DNA from: Larus michahellis
Lineage: Eukaryota > Chordata > Aves > Charadriiformes > Laridae
Length of the DNA stretch: 64,000 nucleotides
Assembly: GCF_964199755.1 (NCBI RefSeq)
Contig: NC_133903.1
Location: 5,473,001 to 5,537,000 of the forward strand
Direction: 5' to 3'
The notes beneath the pieces are model-generated. The model saw only the letters and a program-made list of their open reading frames with translations. It did no database searches and was not told the origin of the DNA. The position numbers and the translations under genes were made by a program. Shown here piece after piece: positions 1 to 11,719 of this stretch (its first letter is position 1; every line of letters starts with the position of its first letter).

Positions 1-250
1 GGGCCCGGCCGCCTCCGTCGCGCGTTGGGAGCGTGTGTCCGGCGGTGGGGAGGGCGGCCCGGGCTGCCGGCCGCTGGACTTCGACCCTGCCCGGTGAAGC
101 AACCGGGCCGCGGCGCGGGTCGCCACCCCCCCACCCCGAACACACACTGCGGCGGGCGGGACGCGGCCCCTGGGCTCCCCCCCCCCCCCCCCGGGCAGCC
201 GGCGTGGGGCTGGCGGCGGGGCCGGGCGGGGCAGGGGGGTAAAACACCCC
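1..250. promoter_or_regulatory. Edge of a CpG-rich block at the left end
   Basis: CpG dinucleotides are dense over the first 160 bases and the stretch is very GC-rich, with a 16-base C run at 177-192. This is what one flank of a CpG-island promoter or a GC-rich first exon looks like, but the block is cut by the window edge. I see no recognisable coding sequence. Two overlapping open frames cross it, and both run on into low-complexity Pro-rich translation of the neighbouring repeat, so neither is convincing. The role as a promoter is an inference from CpG density only. Confidence 0.4.
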
Positions 251-298
251 CGGAGGGGAGAGTGGGCAAGAAACCGAGGTGCCAACGGGGCAGAGACC

Positions 299-540
299 TG
301 GCCCTGCCACCCCTGCCCATCCCCTGCCTGTCCTGCCTGTCTCCTGCCTGTCGTCCTGCCCATCCCCTGCCTGTCCCCTGTCCCCCTACCCATCCCCTGC
401 CTGTCCCCCTAACCCATCCCCTGCCTGTCCCCTGTCCCCCTACCCATCCCCTGCCTGTCCCCTGCCTGTCCCCCTACCCATCCCCTAACCCATCCCCTGC
501 CTGTCCCCCTAACCCATCCCCTGCCTGTCCGCTGCCCCTG
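299..540. repeat. C-rich minisatellite with variable short units
   Basis: Units built from CCCATCCCCTGCCTGTCC, with optional CCTAA or CTGTCCC insertions, recur throughout this stretch. Unit lengths vary from about 7 to 28 bases, so the array is a patchwork and not a clean tandem. It stays open in two plus-strand frames as Pro/Cys/Leu/Ser-rich peptide, which accounts for the apparent 197-residue frame here. The G-rich complementary strand has repeated runs of three to five G and could form G-quadruplexes. No function is implied. Confidence 0.85.
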
Positions 541-3429
541 ATCAGCGCCTTCACCAGGGCCAGGGGGAGGGAAACAACTCCAGTGGCTTTCCGGTACTGG
601 AGAGGCTGTGGAAGTTAAACGTTGATTGCCAAATATTACTCATTCCAGGGCAAAATGTAAAGCCTTCAAGGTCTGGATCTATTTTAAGGACAATTCGCTG
701 CGTCCTATCGCCTTCAGCAGGTGTGATTTTTTTTTTTTTCAAATTGCTGTTATTACTCATACTAATCTTACTTTTCTTCTTCGCTCCTCTCTAGGATGTT
801 TCTGGTTAACGCACCTCATGGGCTGCAGTCCCGGACCTGCCAGCGCATGGGAAATCAGGCGGTATCATCCCCGCAACCTCTGAGGGTCTCTGCTTCTGCA
901 GACCCTCCTTTGAGGGGAAATAAATTTTCTTGAAAAAGGAGTTTGACATGAAGGGAAGCCTCGTGAATGAGCTGCAAGTGTCCCTCCCAGAGGTCTCCTG
1001 GGAGTGGGGAAGGGACGGGATGCCTGAGCGCTCGTGCCTTGGCCGGCACCAGAAACGTGTGTGAGTGACAGCTCACACGAAGCCCTCCCCGGTAAAATGG
1101 CATCCTTGGAGGATACGCTTCAGGAGATGCTGGGGATCCCAGCTGTGACTCTCAGCTCCATGGGAAACAGCCCCAAACCCCTCGCTGCACCAGCGCATCC
1201 CCACCTCCCGGCCTGCAGGGTCAGCTCCGGCACTCGGCGTGCTCGCACAGGGCTGCAGCCCATCGCACTGGGTCCGACGAGCACATTCCCAATACAAATT
1301 GCGTCGCCGGGCCGGTTTGGGGTGAGGCAGGCACGAAGGCGCTGTGGGTGGGAGCAGCGTTCCCCATGGATGATCTCCAGCTGCTTCCGGCCTCTTCTCC
1401 CTTGCGCTGGATAATTTTGCCGTGCCGAGTGTGTAATTATCACCTCTGCCGTCTCCCAGGCTGGGGCGCGGGAGCAGATGGGAGGATGTTTATTTTGCGA
1501 GTCCCACCAGCTGGGTGCTTGGGGCAGCGGGGAGGGCGAAGGGGACCCGGTGAGGAAAGCAATGATGGCTGTGCTCAGAGAGGAGGAAACGTCCCCCCGG
1601 GGAGGGAATTAGCAGGAAGAAACCTCCAAACGTCCTGGTGCTGCCAGCTGGGAAAAGAAAAGGGTGCCGTGGCGGGCTGGGAGGAGGAGTGGGTCTGGGC
1701 GAGGGTCGGAGGGAGGGATGGATGGTGAGGAGGTGCGGAGGGGTGAGCTGTCTTGCTGGCTCCTCGCTCGAGGCCAGCAGAGCTGGGCTGTCATGGACAC
1801 GTCCGTCCTGTCACCCCGCATTGGGGGGCACCCAGCGATGGCATGTGCTGCAGGACCCAATGCCCTACCACCAGCTCAGCTGTGTTTGGGGCAGGGAATA
1901 ACACCGGAGCCTCCACGCCGTTCCCGCTGCCAAATCCCCTGTCCAGGGAACATTTTCCATGTAAGAGGGACAAGGGGGGGTTTGTGGCAGCAGGGTCCCT
2001 CCATGCCTGCCTCCATCCTGCCTCGGAAATATCCCAGCAGCTGGGAAGGAGACAAAGAGGGCTTTCTGCAGGGCTGGATTTTCCTTTGTGTCCCCATCCC
2101 TCCCCTTCTCCCCATGGCGTGCCTTTTATCCAGCTCTCCGTTTCCGAGCACCGACCTGAGGAGGAGGGCACTGCCCTCGGCTTTCCCAAGTCCCTTCTCA
2201 GCTTGAACCCTCCCCAAGCACCCTTTGAAATCCCAACACGGCCCCGAAAGGTCACCGATGAATATGGAGTTGCAAATGCCTGCGTGGGCAGAAAGCACTT
2301 AAACGAAGTCATTCGTAACGGCGGCGATGAGCTGCCCTGTCGGAGGCAGGACCGGGAGTCGACGAGCCGGCTGGCAGCCGTTAACGGCACACAGGGATCG
2401 TGCAGCCACCATTGCTCCTGCTGCAGCAGCGGTGTCCCTCTAAGGCGGTACATCAGCGGCACCGAAGGGTTTCCATGCGTTTGACGCGTTCATCGCATGT
2501 GCGCGTTGGCCCGGTGAAGGATGTTCGCTGCCTGCCAGTTAGCAGCACGCCGTGGCTCGCTGAGCTGCAGTTTGCTGGGGAGCATTTCAAACACAAGGAG
2601 ACCCAGGGGACTCTCAGCACCTGGAAATCCAGAGCAGGGAGTGTTGTCGGGCGGGTTTCCCTTAGAAACGGGACGTTGGTTGGGAAACTGCAGCCAGGTC
2701 AACTTCGGCACAGAGGGACATCTCTCCTTACAAACCCAAGAGAAAGCTTCCAGGCCAAAGGATTGGTTTCCTTGCTGAGAAAAAGGAAAAAAAGAGGATA
2801 TAAAGCACCCACAGCTTCCACTCTCTGCAGGTAACTTGCTGCCGTCCTCTGCAAAGCGGGACAAGCTCATCAACTCCCCTGCTTGCTTGCAGCTCCTATA
2901 ACCCCCCTCTCGGCCATTGCTCCAGCCAAGCGAACCAGACTTTATGGTTGTCCCCAGTGAGCTTTGGTGGTCACCAGGAAGGGCTGCTTTCTGCTGGCAA
3001 CCTTGGGTTCTCGTACCCGAGCTTGCAATCCGCCTGGACCCACCCCAGCTGCGTCCCTTGCTGATAGAGGTCCCATGGGCACGGCGTGGGGCTGGGGGCT
3101 TTTTCCCAATCCTTTGTGTCCCCTTCCCTGAGGGCTGTGTCACGGTCCACGTGTTCAAACCTGCCCCCAAAATAAAGCTGACCCCGGTGGGTTTGATCCT
3201 TGCAAACCTGCAAGGGCTTGGACTGACGGGTCACGGGGATCAAGGACGGAGCATCGAACCCCACGGTAAAGGACAGCACTGGAAGCCTAGAGAGAAGCAA
3301 ATAACGCTGGAGCACAGAGCTGAAACCTTGGGCAGGAGCAGGAAAAATTGCAGGTGCTCTTCTGTCCTCCTTCAGATAACACGTTGTCACCAGCGGTGCA
3401 ATGCTGCAATCCAGACCCGCAATCCTAGT
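541..3429. other. Unique non-coding sequence, no supported gene
   Basis: No gene is recognised here. The stretch has ordinary GC-rich unique sequence and several overlapping open frames on both strands (about 85-243 residues). None has a recognisable domain, and each is shadowed by other open frames on either strand. A pyrimidine tract followed by CTAG at 794 resembles a splice acceptor, but there is no matching downstream donor or conserved peptide to make it an exon. Confidence 0.6.
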
Positions 3430-3620
3430 GGAAATCCTCTAGTGTTTGTGCTGGAGGTTAGCTCTATTTATATTCTGATGAATGATTTACTCGAGTAATT
3501 GGCACACAGCTCCCCTATTACAGATCATAAAGAATTAATCACGAGATTTTCAATGCTCCCCTATCAATTTTATTAGGCTTGATTGAACGCGGTGGATTGG
3601 GAACATATGGTATGTGAGTC
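3430..3620. promoter_or_regulatory. AT-rich island, candidate conserved non-coding element
   Basis: This island stands out from GC-rich flanks. It contains AGTAATTGG, AGAATTAATC and other TAAT-type homeodomain cores within about 120 bases. AT-rich, motif-dense islands of this kind in avian GC-rich DNA are often vertebrate-conserved enhancers of developmental genes. That interpretation is by analogy only, since conservation cannot be tested here. It has no coding potential beyond short frames. Confidence 0.35.
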
Positions 3621-6600
3621 AGACTCTGCTCCCAGTTACACCTGGTTAGTGCTGGGGACCCGCTCGGCTGCTGATCCCTGTAAATCCGGAGAGGCAGCTG
3701 CTCCGCTCCTTCATTCCATGCCCTGACTGCTCCTTGCATTCCCTTCAATGCCCAAGGATGTGGAGAGCAACCAAGATCAACTCCATGTGCCTAAATTCCC
3801 CAAAAGCCGGAGATGCTCCCAAACTGAAAGCCAGGATGGGAAGAGGGTGCTTCGCTTCCAGCTCCTCCGTGTATCGGCATGAGCCAGAAACCGGAGCCAA
3901 ATGTTTGGGAGCTCGAGATCTGTCCCAAGAGCGGTTGTCGAACGACAGCCCCTGCGAAGGGGACGTGTCAGGGCGTGGGAGGCTTGTCACCGATGAAAGC
4001 TGAGGATGCCTGTGTTGGCGTCGGGGTGTCCTGCCAGGCAGGTTTGCCCACGGGAGATGCTTTCTGGAAAGAAAGAATTAGCAACAAGGAGTCCTAACAC
4101 CTGCGGGAGCGGGATGACACATCCCTGCCCCGAACCAGCAGCATAGCACCATTCCCTGGAGCAGAAACCTCCTTAAAAGCCGTGTCGTGTCCCCCGCGTG
4201 GCTCCCCTCACGCAGAGAACCAGGAAAACCGCCAAAATTTCCACGGCGGTGGCTCACAGCCCTTCCCTTGCTTTTTCGCCTGTGGGTGTTGTTGCCGTGC
4301 TGGCTTATGTGCTAAGTCGTGATGCAGGGAAGGGCCCCGCTCCAGCTCGTGGGCAACGCTCACCCCTGGTGAAGCTGTCCCCACTGCGCTCCCAGTGACT
4401 ACACCAGTATCTCAGTAGATATTTACAGGAGGGAATGGGACCTTTGGGTGTAGACGGAGCTACTTGCATAAGCACGGCTTATCCCGACCCAGGCTTGCAG
4501 AGCAACCGGCCTGGCACAGCTACAACCCACGTCCCCATCTGCTGTCTTGAGCAGCTGCATTGAAGGGCACCGAGAAGTTATTGCCAGTAACTCTTGGCAG
4601 GAGCCAGCGAGGAAACCTCCCTCCGGGGAGAGCTGATCTGGGCAGGGCAAATCAGAAACGCAGCGGAGGGCAGAGCAGGATCCGTCCTTCCTGCAGGCGA
4701 AGGGGAATAACAGCAGCCCCTTCGCCTTTGCAGTGAAAACATTCTGCGTATGCCAGGTCCTGGTTCGGGAGCAGAGCAGGCAGGACCTTCCGTCAGCGTC
4801 TTGCCAAGCATCAGCGTGTCCCGACGGCCTGGGGCTGCTTCTTCTCAGCCCTCCCTGTGCTGCCTGCACCCGAACCAGCTCTACACAGCCTTGCAGTGTC
4901 CATGCGTCTGGGTGAACACCCCTCATGAGCACTCCGGGCTCTGGGAAGCCCGCGAACCTGACTCCAGGTCCACCTTACATCAGTGTTTTGGAGCAGGGTG
5001 CCCTGCCCTGGCAACAGCCACAGCTCGTTTTGCTCTAACCCGGGGCATCGTGCCCTCGTCACGCCTTGGTGGAGACAACCGCAGAGGGAGGGGACGGACA
5101 CAGTGGCACTAAGGGGCATCTTTCCAGCCCCAGCCTGTTTCCAAGGAGCCTTGCGTGGGATGGGCTCCGAAGGAAGCCGAGCTGTCAGAGGAGCTTCCCG
5201 GCATCTGCGCTTTGAGCCCGGTGGAGACAACATTTAGGGAAGGATTCACAACAGCTTCCCCGCTCCCCGAGGCCACGTCCATCACCAGCATGTCTTTAAT
5301 GAAGCGGAGGCTTTACTTTCTGGGATCAATGAATCCACCGATCGTGACCTGTCTGCTAAGTGGGAAATCAGGTCTCTCCCTCCCCGAACTCGTCTGAGCT
5401 TGGCTCAAACAGCAGGCTGTGTCCCCAGGGTACTCCGTGTCGCTTAATTGCAAACCCCGTGTCTGATTAGAGACCAGCAGCGAGGGCGTGCAGAAGCCCT
5501 TGCTGCCGCAGCCCGGTGGCTTTCTCTTCTCCAAAAGGTCCTGATTCTGCACAGCTGGCTGGAGGGTTCATCGCCGATCCGTTCTCCCCCAAACCCTTTA
5601 AATCCCTCCAAAGTATCTTTCATGGGGACAGGTACTTTAGGAGAAGCTGCAGCTTCCCAAAGCAGGGGGCAGCTGAAAAGGTCGCTGCCACCATGTCCCA
5701 CAGCCACAAGCACGTCCCGTGCCGGGGTGTGGAAATAGCCCCCATTGCCCCTAGGCCTGTCCAAGGAGACTGGGAAGCTTTTCCTAACGCTGCCAGCACC
5801 CCCTGGTCCTTTCTGCACCTACAAACCACCCTGCACACCCCCAGCACCTTTGCCCATACGGTGCAAGCTGCAGAGGGCTGAACCAGCCTCCGAAAAACTT
5901 CCCTGCACATCATCAGCACAGGGATATGGGGCATTGCTCTGGACACATACAATCAGGGTGTCCTCATTAGCCGAGCAGCCAGGTTTGGGATGCCAAACCA
6001 TCCAGACTCTTGCCTAATGCTGGCCGCAGCAGGGATGATGGAGGAAGGTGAGTCACGGCGCTCAGCATCAGCTCCGTGGCCGCCTCTCATCCCTCGCTCC
6101 GCTGGCAGCCGGCTTTTCCCAGGCAATCAGCCTTGCTCTCAGATGTGACAGCCAGGAGGGCTGCAGAGAGAAAAAAACCCTCATCGAGGACTCGGCGGGG
6201 GGTAAAGCCTGATGGCGGGGGTTGCTTTGTGCCGTGCGTGATGGCCCCCGCCGCAGGCGCCTGGCCCCGGTGCTCAGTGCCATGGAGAGCTGGGCTCGGA
6301 GCCTATTCGGGGCATCAGCCCTTCCCCGAGTCGTCTCTCCAAAGTGATCTGCCTCCGGGCTTAAACCAGCCAGGGAGCCCCTGGAGAAGGACTGACTTGC
6401 AGGTCTCGGACACAAACACACGCTCGCGGGGGCCAGGGAAGATGCTTCCACGGGGGCGCACGGGTTTATTCCGAGGAACCACAGAGCCGGCTATAAATAC
6501 CTCCTCAGAGCACCACTCCCCCTCCTCTTTGATGTTTTGCTGTTATTTACTTCAAGCCCACTCCTGCTGCTGTTATTTTTACCTTCTCTTCTTTCCCCTC

Positions 6601-9354
6601 TGCTTTTTTGGCTGTTTACGAGCTGCATTGCAGAAGCGTCTCAAAAGGAAGATGGAAAGAAGGTCGGGGACCCTGGGAAGAAGGTTGGGGATGCCAGGAG
6701 GGCAGAGGCCCCGTGGCCAGCAAGCTCCCCGTCTCCGTGCCCTCCCAGTGACACACCATGGACAACAGTTCTGCCCTCGCATCCCACCGGCGAGGGGCAC
6801 GGCAGACCCCCGAGCAGGGAGATCCTCCGCCCCGGGCATCATGCTCACTCCGGGCTTTCCCACCTTCTCCCTGGTGCATCCCATGGGCTTTCTGCTCCAC
6901 TTCCACCCAACCTTTGGCCAGCCACTTTCCTCTGCCGAGATGAACCGGTCCCGCTTGGATGTGGCCCGGTACCGAGCGCTGCCAGCTCACGGTGCCATCC
7001 CTGAATCAGTGGCTGGTCACGAGGCGGCAGGTCCCCGTAGGACTAATGTGGTGGGCCACCAAAAGTGCCCCCCACTGCAGGGACGGGGCTGGTGGGGTCC
7101 CCCAGCCACCAGCATTTGTAGAATTTGCAGGAAATTGGTCTCCCTGCGATGCCAAACCCCTGCGAGAGCCAAAGGAAACCAGGCAAGCGGCTCAGAAATT
7201 AATGGAAGTGGAGGCGATGTGAGTAGTCAGACACAGATGAGCTTAATTCCCTTCAACAAATTAAAAACACGTTGCTCCTCACCACCATGAGCCCAAAGCC
7301 CTGAATCGCAGTGGCAGGAGGGGAGGGCGACCCATGGGTGCCAGCCGCCCCACTGACCCCCTCCCCACCAGCCATGGGGGGCTCCTGCCTCGGCCCTGGG
7401 ACCCCCCAAATCACGCACCCAGCTTTCCCTGCCGTGACTCCCTGTAGGCAGACTGGGAGCTGGGTGCCAATTCAGGCCGTTTCAGCAAAAAGAAGCGGCT
7501 GGAGCCAACTTTTTAACTTTTTTTTTTCCTTCACCTTTTCAGCAAGATGAAGAACACCGAGCACAAACTGATCCCTGCTTTGTAGAAAACAGGGCCTGAA
7601 ACAAAAGGTCTGGTGTTTCCCCACCTAAACAAAAGCAGACTGTTTACCCTGTTTCAGGTTTAAGGTGTTTAATCCCCTTATTGCTAAAGACAAGATGCTG
7701 TCCCTGCTCCCTCCTCCACAACATCCCTTCTTCCTCCCGCACCCGGAGAAGCCAGAAACCGCCTGGAAGCACCGAAACCCAGACGTCCCCTTTGCCAGAG
7801 TGCCTGCCTGCAGCATCACCCACTCGCCAAGAGCTGGGGGTTGGGTTTTTTTTTGCAAATCCCCATAAAAAGGGTGACTGGCTGGGCTTGCTGGTGGCTG
7901 CCCGGGCAGGGGTGCGGGGGCTCCGTGCCAGCCCCGGCCGTCGGGACGGATGTTTTCTGCTGCGGTTTGTTGTTGCTTGTGGGGAGCCCCTGGGGCCCCG
8001 TTTGGACATCGGCTGCCGGGGCAAGAAATTGAATCCAAAGGGCAGAGGGGGAAGGAGGAGAGGCTGGAGCGGGGCTGGGAGCACAGGGCAGACCCGGCAC
8101 CCACCGGCCACAGCCCCACGGCAGGGAACGGCAGGGGTGGGAGGAGAACAGCCTGGCTGGAAGCGTGGCCGGAGCAGGGATAAGGAGGTTTTGCCAGCAG
8201 ATAGGTTTAGCGGGGGCTGCTGTGAATTCTTCAGTATGGAAAAACTTTAAATCCCAACAGGCTGCTCCTCTCCAAGGTCACCTCCAGCCCAGACGGGCAG
8301 GCATCCAGGGGAGCCTCCTGGCCTGGATTGCACAGGAGGTCACGGCTGTCCCTGTGGGCTCTGCGAGCCGGAGCCCAGCGAGGATGGATGCCGGGTGATG
8401 GGAAACCACGCTGGGGGGCGGCTGGTGGCTCCGCACCAGGCCACGGGGACCCTCCATGGGGGCACCCAAGGGTGCTGCTCCCCTCCACTGCTGAGGATGC
8501 TGCGATGGGAAGCAGCTGCCCTGGGTGGCCCCTGCGGATGGGCTGCCCCTGTGCCACCAGAGACCCTGCTGCTGGCACCGGCCCTGGTTGCCAAAGCAGG
8601 GCTCAAAGCTATTGTCTCTCCTCCTCCCTTGGTGCCGGATGGCGTCTGGCCCCCACACCGGCTGCCGGGGATTGGCGTTGGGCTGCAAACAAGTCTCATC
8701 TGCGTGGAGAGCGGGGTCGTGTCCCGCAGCTGATAGAGGCATGGAGGACCGCGCTAATTGGGAAGAGAAATTACCTCCATCTCCTTGTGCCTCTCATTAA
8801 AGCCAAGCCTGGCAGCATGTGCTTTTTCTCCCAGAAGGGTGCTCGGTGGGGATGGGTGCCCCCCTGGCCGGGGGGGACACAAGAAGCAGGAGGCAGGATC
8901 CAGCCACTTTGCAGCACATCAATGCATGGCAGCTGGGCATCGTCTCCACGGCACTGGGCAGGACCCTGAGCTGTGCTGCACCCACCACAAACCTGCTCTG
9001 GCTTCCCTTAAACGCTGCCTTTTGCTCCCCCATGTTGGATATTCCCCGTGCGGTCACATCCGGATGCTTTCCCACCGGCTCCAGCCTGATGGGACAACCC
9101 CAACAGGCTTGCAAAGCAGCAGGACCTATGGGCGCAGGACCCAGAGGTGCGGTGGGTGCAGGGATGGGGTACGAGGCCACAGCGGTGCTGCAGCTGCCAA
9201 GGAGCCTCACGGGGTTCCGTGATCGGCCCCAAATCCGGCCTCGCTGGCTGCTGGCGCAGGGAAGCTGCCTGCAATCTATCACCTCTCCGCCCGGCGCAGG
9301 GAGAGGAAAATAGGCTTGGGGGCATGTGGTACGGGTTCAGGGCGCGCTCTCTCT
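3621..9354. other. Unique non-coding sequence with one long, probably spurious open frame
   Basis: No gene is recognised. The longest frame, at 6076-7290 on the plus strand, is 404 codons. Its product is Pro/Arg/Ser/Gly-rich with a Cys/Phe/Leu-rich patch near residues 155-185. I see no known domain or signal peptide, and other frames over the same DNA are also open. A donor-like GGAAG/GTGAGT lies at 6042-6052 (plus), with no partner acceptor or coding context that I can defend. A 5-kb stretch of similar composition surrounds it without repeats or RNA genes. Confidence 0.5.
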
Positions 9355-9500
9355 GCTTGGCTAAAATGACACTAATTAAGCCCCTTGCAGCGTGCAAAAG
9401 CTATTCCTACAGGGCAGACAATTAACCTTGAAACTTGGCTTTTAGTGCTTGGAGGGGAGCGAATTTTTCATCCTGTTATTTCCCCGTGCTATTAAGCTAA
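9355..9500. promoter_or_regulatory. AT-rich island, candidate conserved non-coding element
   Basis: About 145 bases with low CpG and repeated homeodomain-type cores (CTAATTAAG, CAATTAACC, TTAAGCTAATCC) are set in GC-rich DNA. TAATCC is the preferred core of Otx/Bicoid-type factors, and TAATTA suits many other homeodomains. The density of such cores compared with the flanks is the only evidence. A regulatory role is inferred. Confidence 0.35.
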
Positions 9501-11289
9501 TCCTGGAGACCGCAAGGGAGAAGCGGCATTACGTGTTTGCAGCTCCCAGACTTGCCAGGAGCACGGCGTGTGGCCGGCAGCCTCCTGCTCCATCCCTCCA
9601 TCCTGCTGATATTTTCACCCACGGTCTCCAACAGCATCATCATCGCTGGGGAGCGCCGGGAAGGAGGGATGTGACCAAGGGCACACGGCAAGGCTGTGGT
9701 ATTACACGATTATTATGGTCAGAAGTAAATCCAGCCTCCTCCGAGCGTGCTGGATGCGGTGCCAGCTTGGCCTTGACTTTTCAAGGAGTTTCCCTGGAGG
9801 GACAGCATGTCCCCGGCTCTCCAAGGCTGCGGCTGCTGGCACAGCATCACCCCAGCCCAGGCTCTGCAGGAGATGAACCACGGATGTTTTGTTTTCCTGG
9901 AGGAGGAAGGGAAGGACGAGGGAGCTGGAGAAAGAGGGAAAATTGAGCCCGTGGAGGTCAAACCCTGCTCTGGGGGCTGGGGATGTCCCCGGGCTGCACC
10001 GTGTCCTTCCCAGGTCTTGCAGTTCCTCTCCCTCCCAGCTCCCCTCTCACCCCTCAAAACGCAGCCGATGACAGCGCTGAGCTTGGGGACACCGGGGAGA
10101 GGAGCTGGGGGCTCGTCCCGATCCTGCCATCAGCAGAGGCGAGGGGAAACGGAGGATGAATAACCCAAAAAGCCCCACCGCGGGCCACCGCGCAGGCACA
10201 CCAGCACATATATAACATGTTTAAGCACTAAAAAGACAACCTGAGGACATTTGTTACAACGAGCTGCAAAAAAGAACTGAAATATCGCTAATTTGCCCCA
10301 AGAAGGGAGCGCTGGGAGGGCAACGTCGCGGCGCAGGCACCCACGGCCGCCCTGGCACCAGGCAGGGCTCTGGCAGTGCCACCAACCTGAGCCGGCCGTG
10401 CTGAGGCCACCATCCCCGCAGGCAAGCGCCTGGGGGACAGGGGGTGAGGAGGACCCCAAAGACATGAGGCTCAGAGGGCAGAAGCTGAGGGAAGGGCTGG
10501 GAAAGCAAATCTCTCCACCCAGGAGGAGACGCGTGTCCCTGGAGAAGGTCCAGGGGGGGCTTTGGGACAGGGGGACGTGGGTGAAAGCCATCGGGAAGGG
10601 AAACGGGAGCGTGTTTTGGGGTGTAACAGCAGGAAAGCGCAATGCCGGCCCACGCGGTCAGGTCGAGTAGTGGCTTGTGAGCAAAATGCACGTGGGGTGA
10701 TGAGCAGCAAATCATTTCCCTGTGGCTCGATTAATCTCAACACTTTCACAGGAAAGCCTTTTTCCCTGTGGTCAGTCTTGGGTTAAAACCTCCTTTTCCC
10801 TCCATCGGCTGCCCCTGAGCAGCTCTTCTTCAGCTGCGAGGTGAGCAGTGGTGGGGAAGGGGTGGCCCCACGGGTCCCCCACCTTCAGGGATGAGGGTGG
10901 GGCATCCTGGTGATGTTGCTGCCAAGAAGCAAGGGAAGACGTGCAAGATGCGCTGCTCCCGGCGGTGACGGTGCCATGAGACAGTAAACCAGCCTTTGGG
11001 GGTGCCCAGGTGGGGTGGGAGAGCCTGTGCTTGGTGGGACCTGGCTGTTTGCTGGGGTGATGCAGCAGGAAGCATCCCCAAAAAAAGCATGGAGCAGCCC
11101 ACAACGTTGAGGCCACCGCTGACGTCAACAAGGCACAGGCGGAAAACCGGCCGAGCCAGGCAAGAGGTTTGGCCTGTGGGAAGTTTAACACCCTTCTGCT
11201 CACTGGGCTGGTGTTATGTGTGTCAGCCCAAGCCACCCTGCACCCAGATGTTTTCCAGATGTTCCTTCAACCAGGCCACTCAGTGTCCA
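9501..11289. other. Unique non-coding sequence with a small AT-rich island
   Basis: No gene is recognised. A small AT-rich island at about 10,195-10,295 (ATATATAACATG, then AATATCGCTAATTTG) may be a short conserved element. The rest is GC-rich unique sequence. A perfect TGACGTCA (CRE palindrome) lies at 11,120-11,127, just upstream of the 71-bp minisatellite. Open frames of 90-170 residues occur on both strands and overlap each other. None is convincing. Confidence 0.5.
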
Positions 11290-11719
11290 GCCCAGGAGCT
11301 GCACCTGGTGCTCCTCTTCCCCAGCCACATCTTCCAGAGTGGCCTTCCTCACCTTCAGCAGCCCAGGAGCTGCACCTAATGCTCCTCTTCCCCAGCCACA
11401 TCTTCCAGAGTGGCCTTCCTCATCTTCAGCAGCCCAGGAGCTGCACCTGATGCTCCTCTTCCCCAGCCACGTCTTCCAGAGTGGTCTTCCTCATCTTCAG
11501 CAGCCCAGGAGCTGCACCTGATGCTCCTCTTCCCCAGCCACGTCTTCCAGAGTGGTCTTCCTCATCTTCAGCAGCCCAGGAGCTGCACCTGATGCTCCTC
11601 TTCCCCAGCCACATCTTCCAGAGTGGCCTTCCTCACCTTCAGCAGCCCAGGAGCTGCACCTGATGCTCCTCTTCCCCAGCCACGTCTTCCAGAGTGGCCT
11701 TCCTCATCTTCAGCAACCC
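11290..11719. repeat. 71-bp minisatellite, six tandem copies
   Basis: The marker CTTCCAGAGT recurs at 11331, 11402, 11473, 11544, 11615 and 11686, which is exactly 71 bases each time. That gives six nearly identical units plus a few bases of a seventh. Units differ at a few positions (ACATCTTCC or ACGTCTTCC; GTGGCC or GTGGTC; CACCTTC or CATCTTC). Units 3 and 4 share the same variants. Because 71 is not a multiple of three, each unit shifts frame, and several staggered open frames of 60-101 residues result. These are artefacts of the repeat. Each unit holds a pyrimidine tract followed by CAG (acceptor-like), but no donor was noted. Confidence 0.95.

Noticed and set aside
795..890. Possible exon after an acceptor-like site at 794
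   Set aside because: The pyrimidine tract and CTAG are good, but no donor follows and no conserved peptide is seen.
5640..5670. CTCF-like site AAAGCAGGGGGCAGC
   Set aside because: The right half fits the CTCF core, but the left half misses two key C positions. Too weak without ChIP data.
5692..5881. GCCACCATGTCC start context at 5,695
   Set aside because: The Kozak context is excellent, but the following 62 residues are not recognisable and no promoter or splice structure is evident.
6001..6060. Donor-like GGAAG/GTGAGTCA at 6,046/6,047 preceded by ATGATGGAGGAAG
   Set aside because: No promoter, CpG island or upstream acceptor supports an exon, and single donor matches of this quality are expected by chance in 64 kb.
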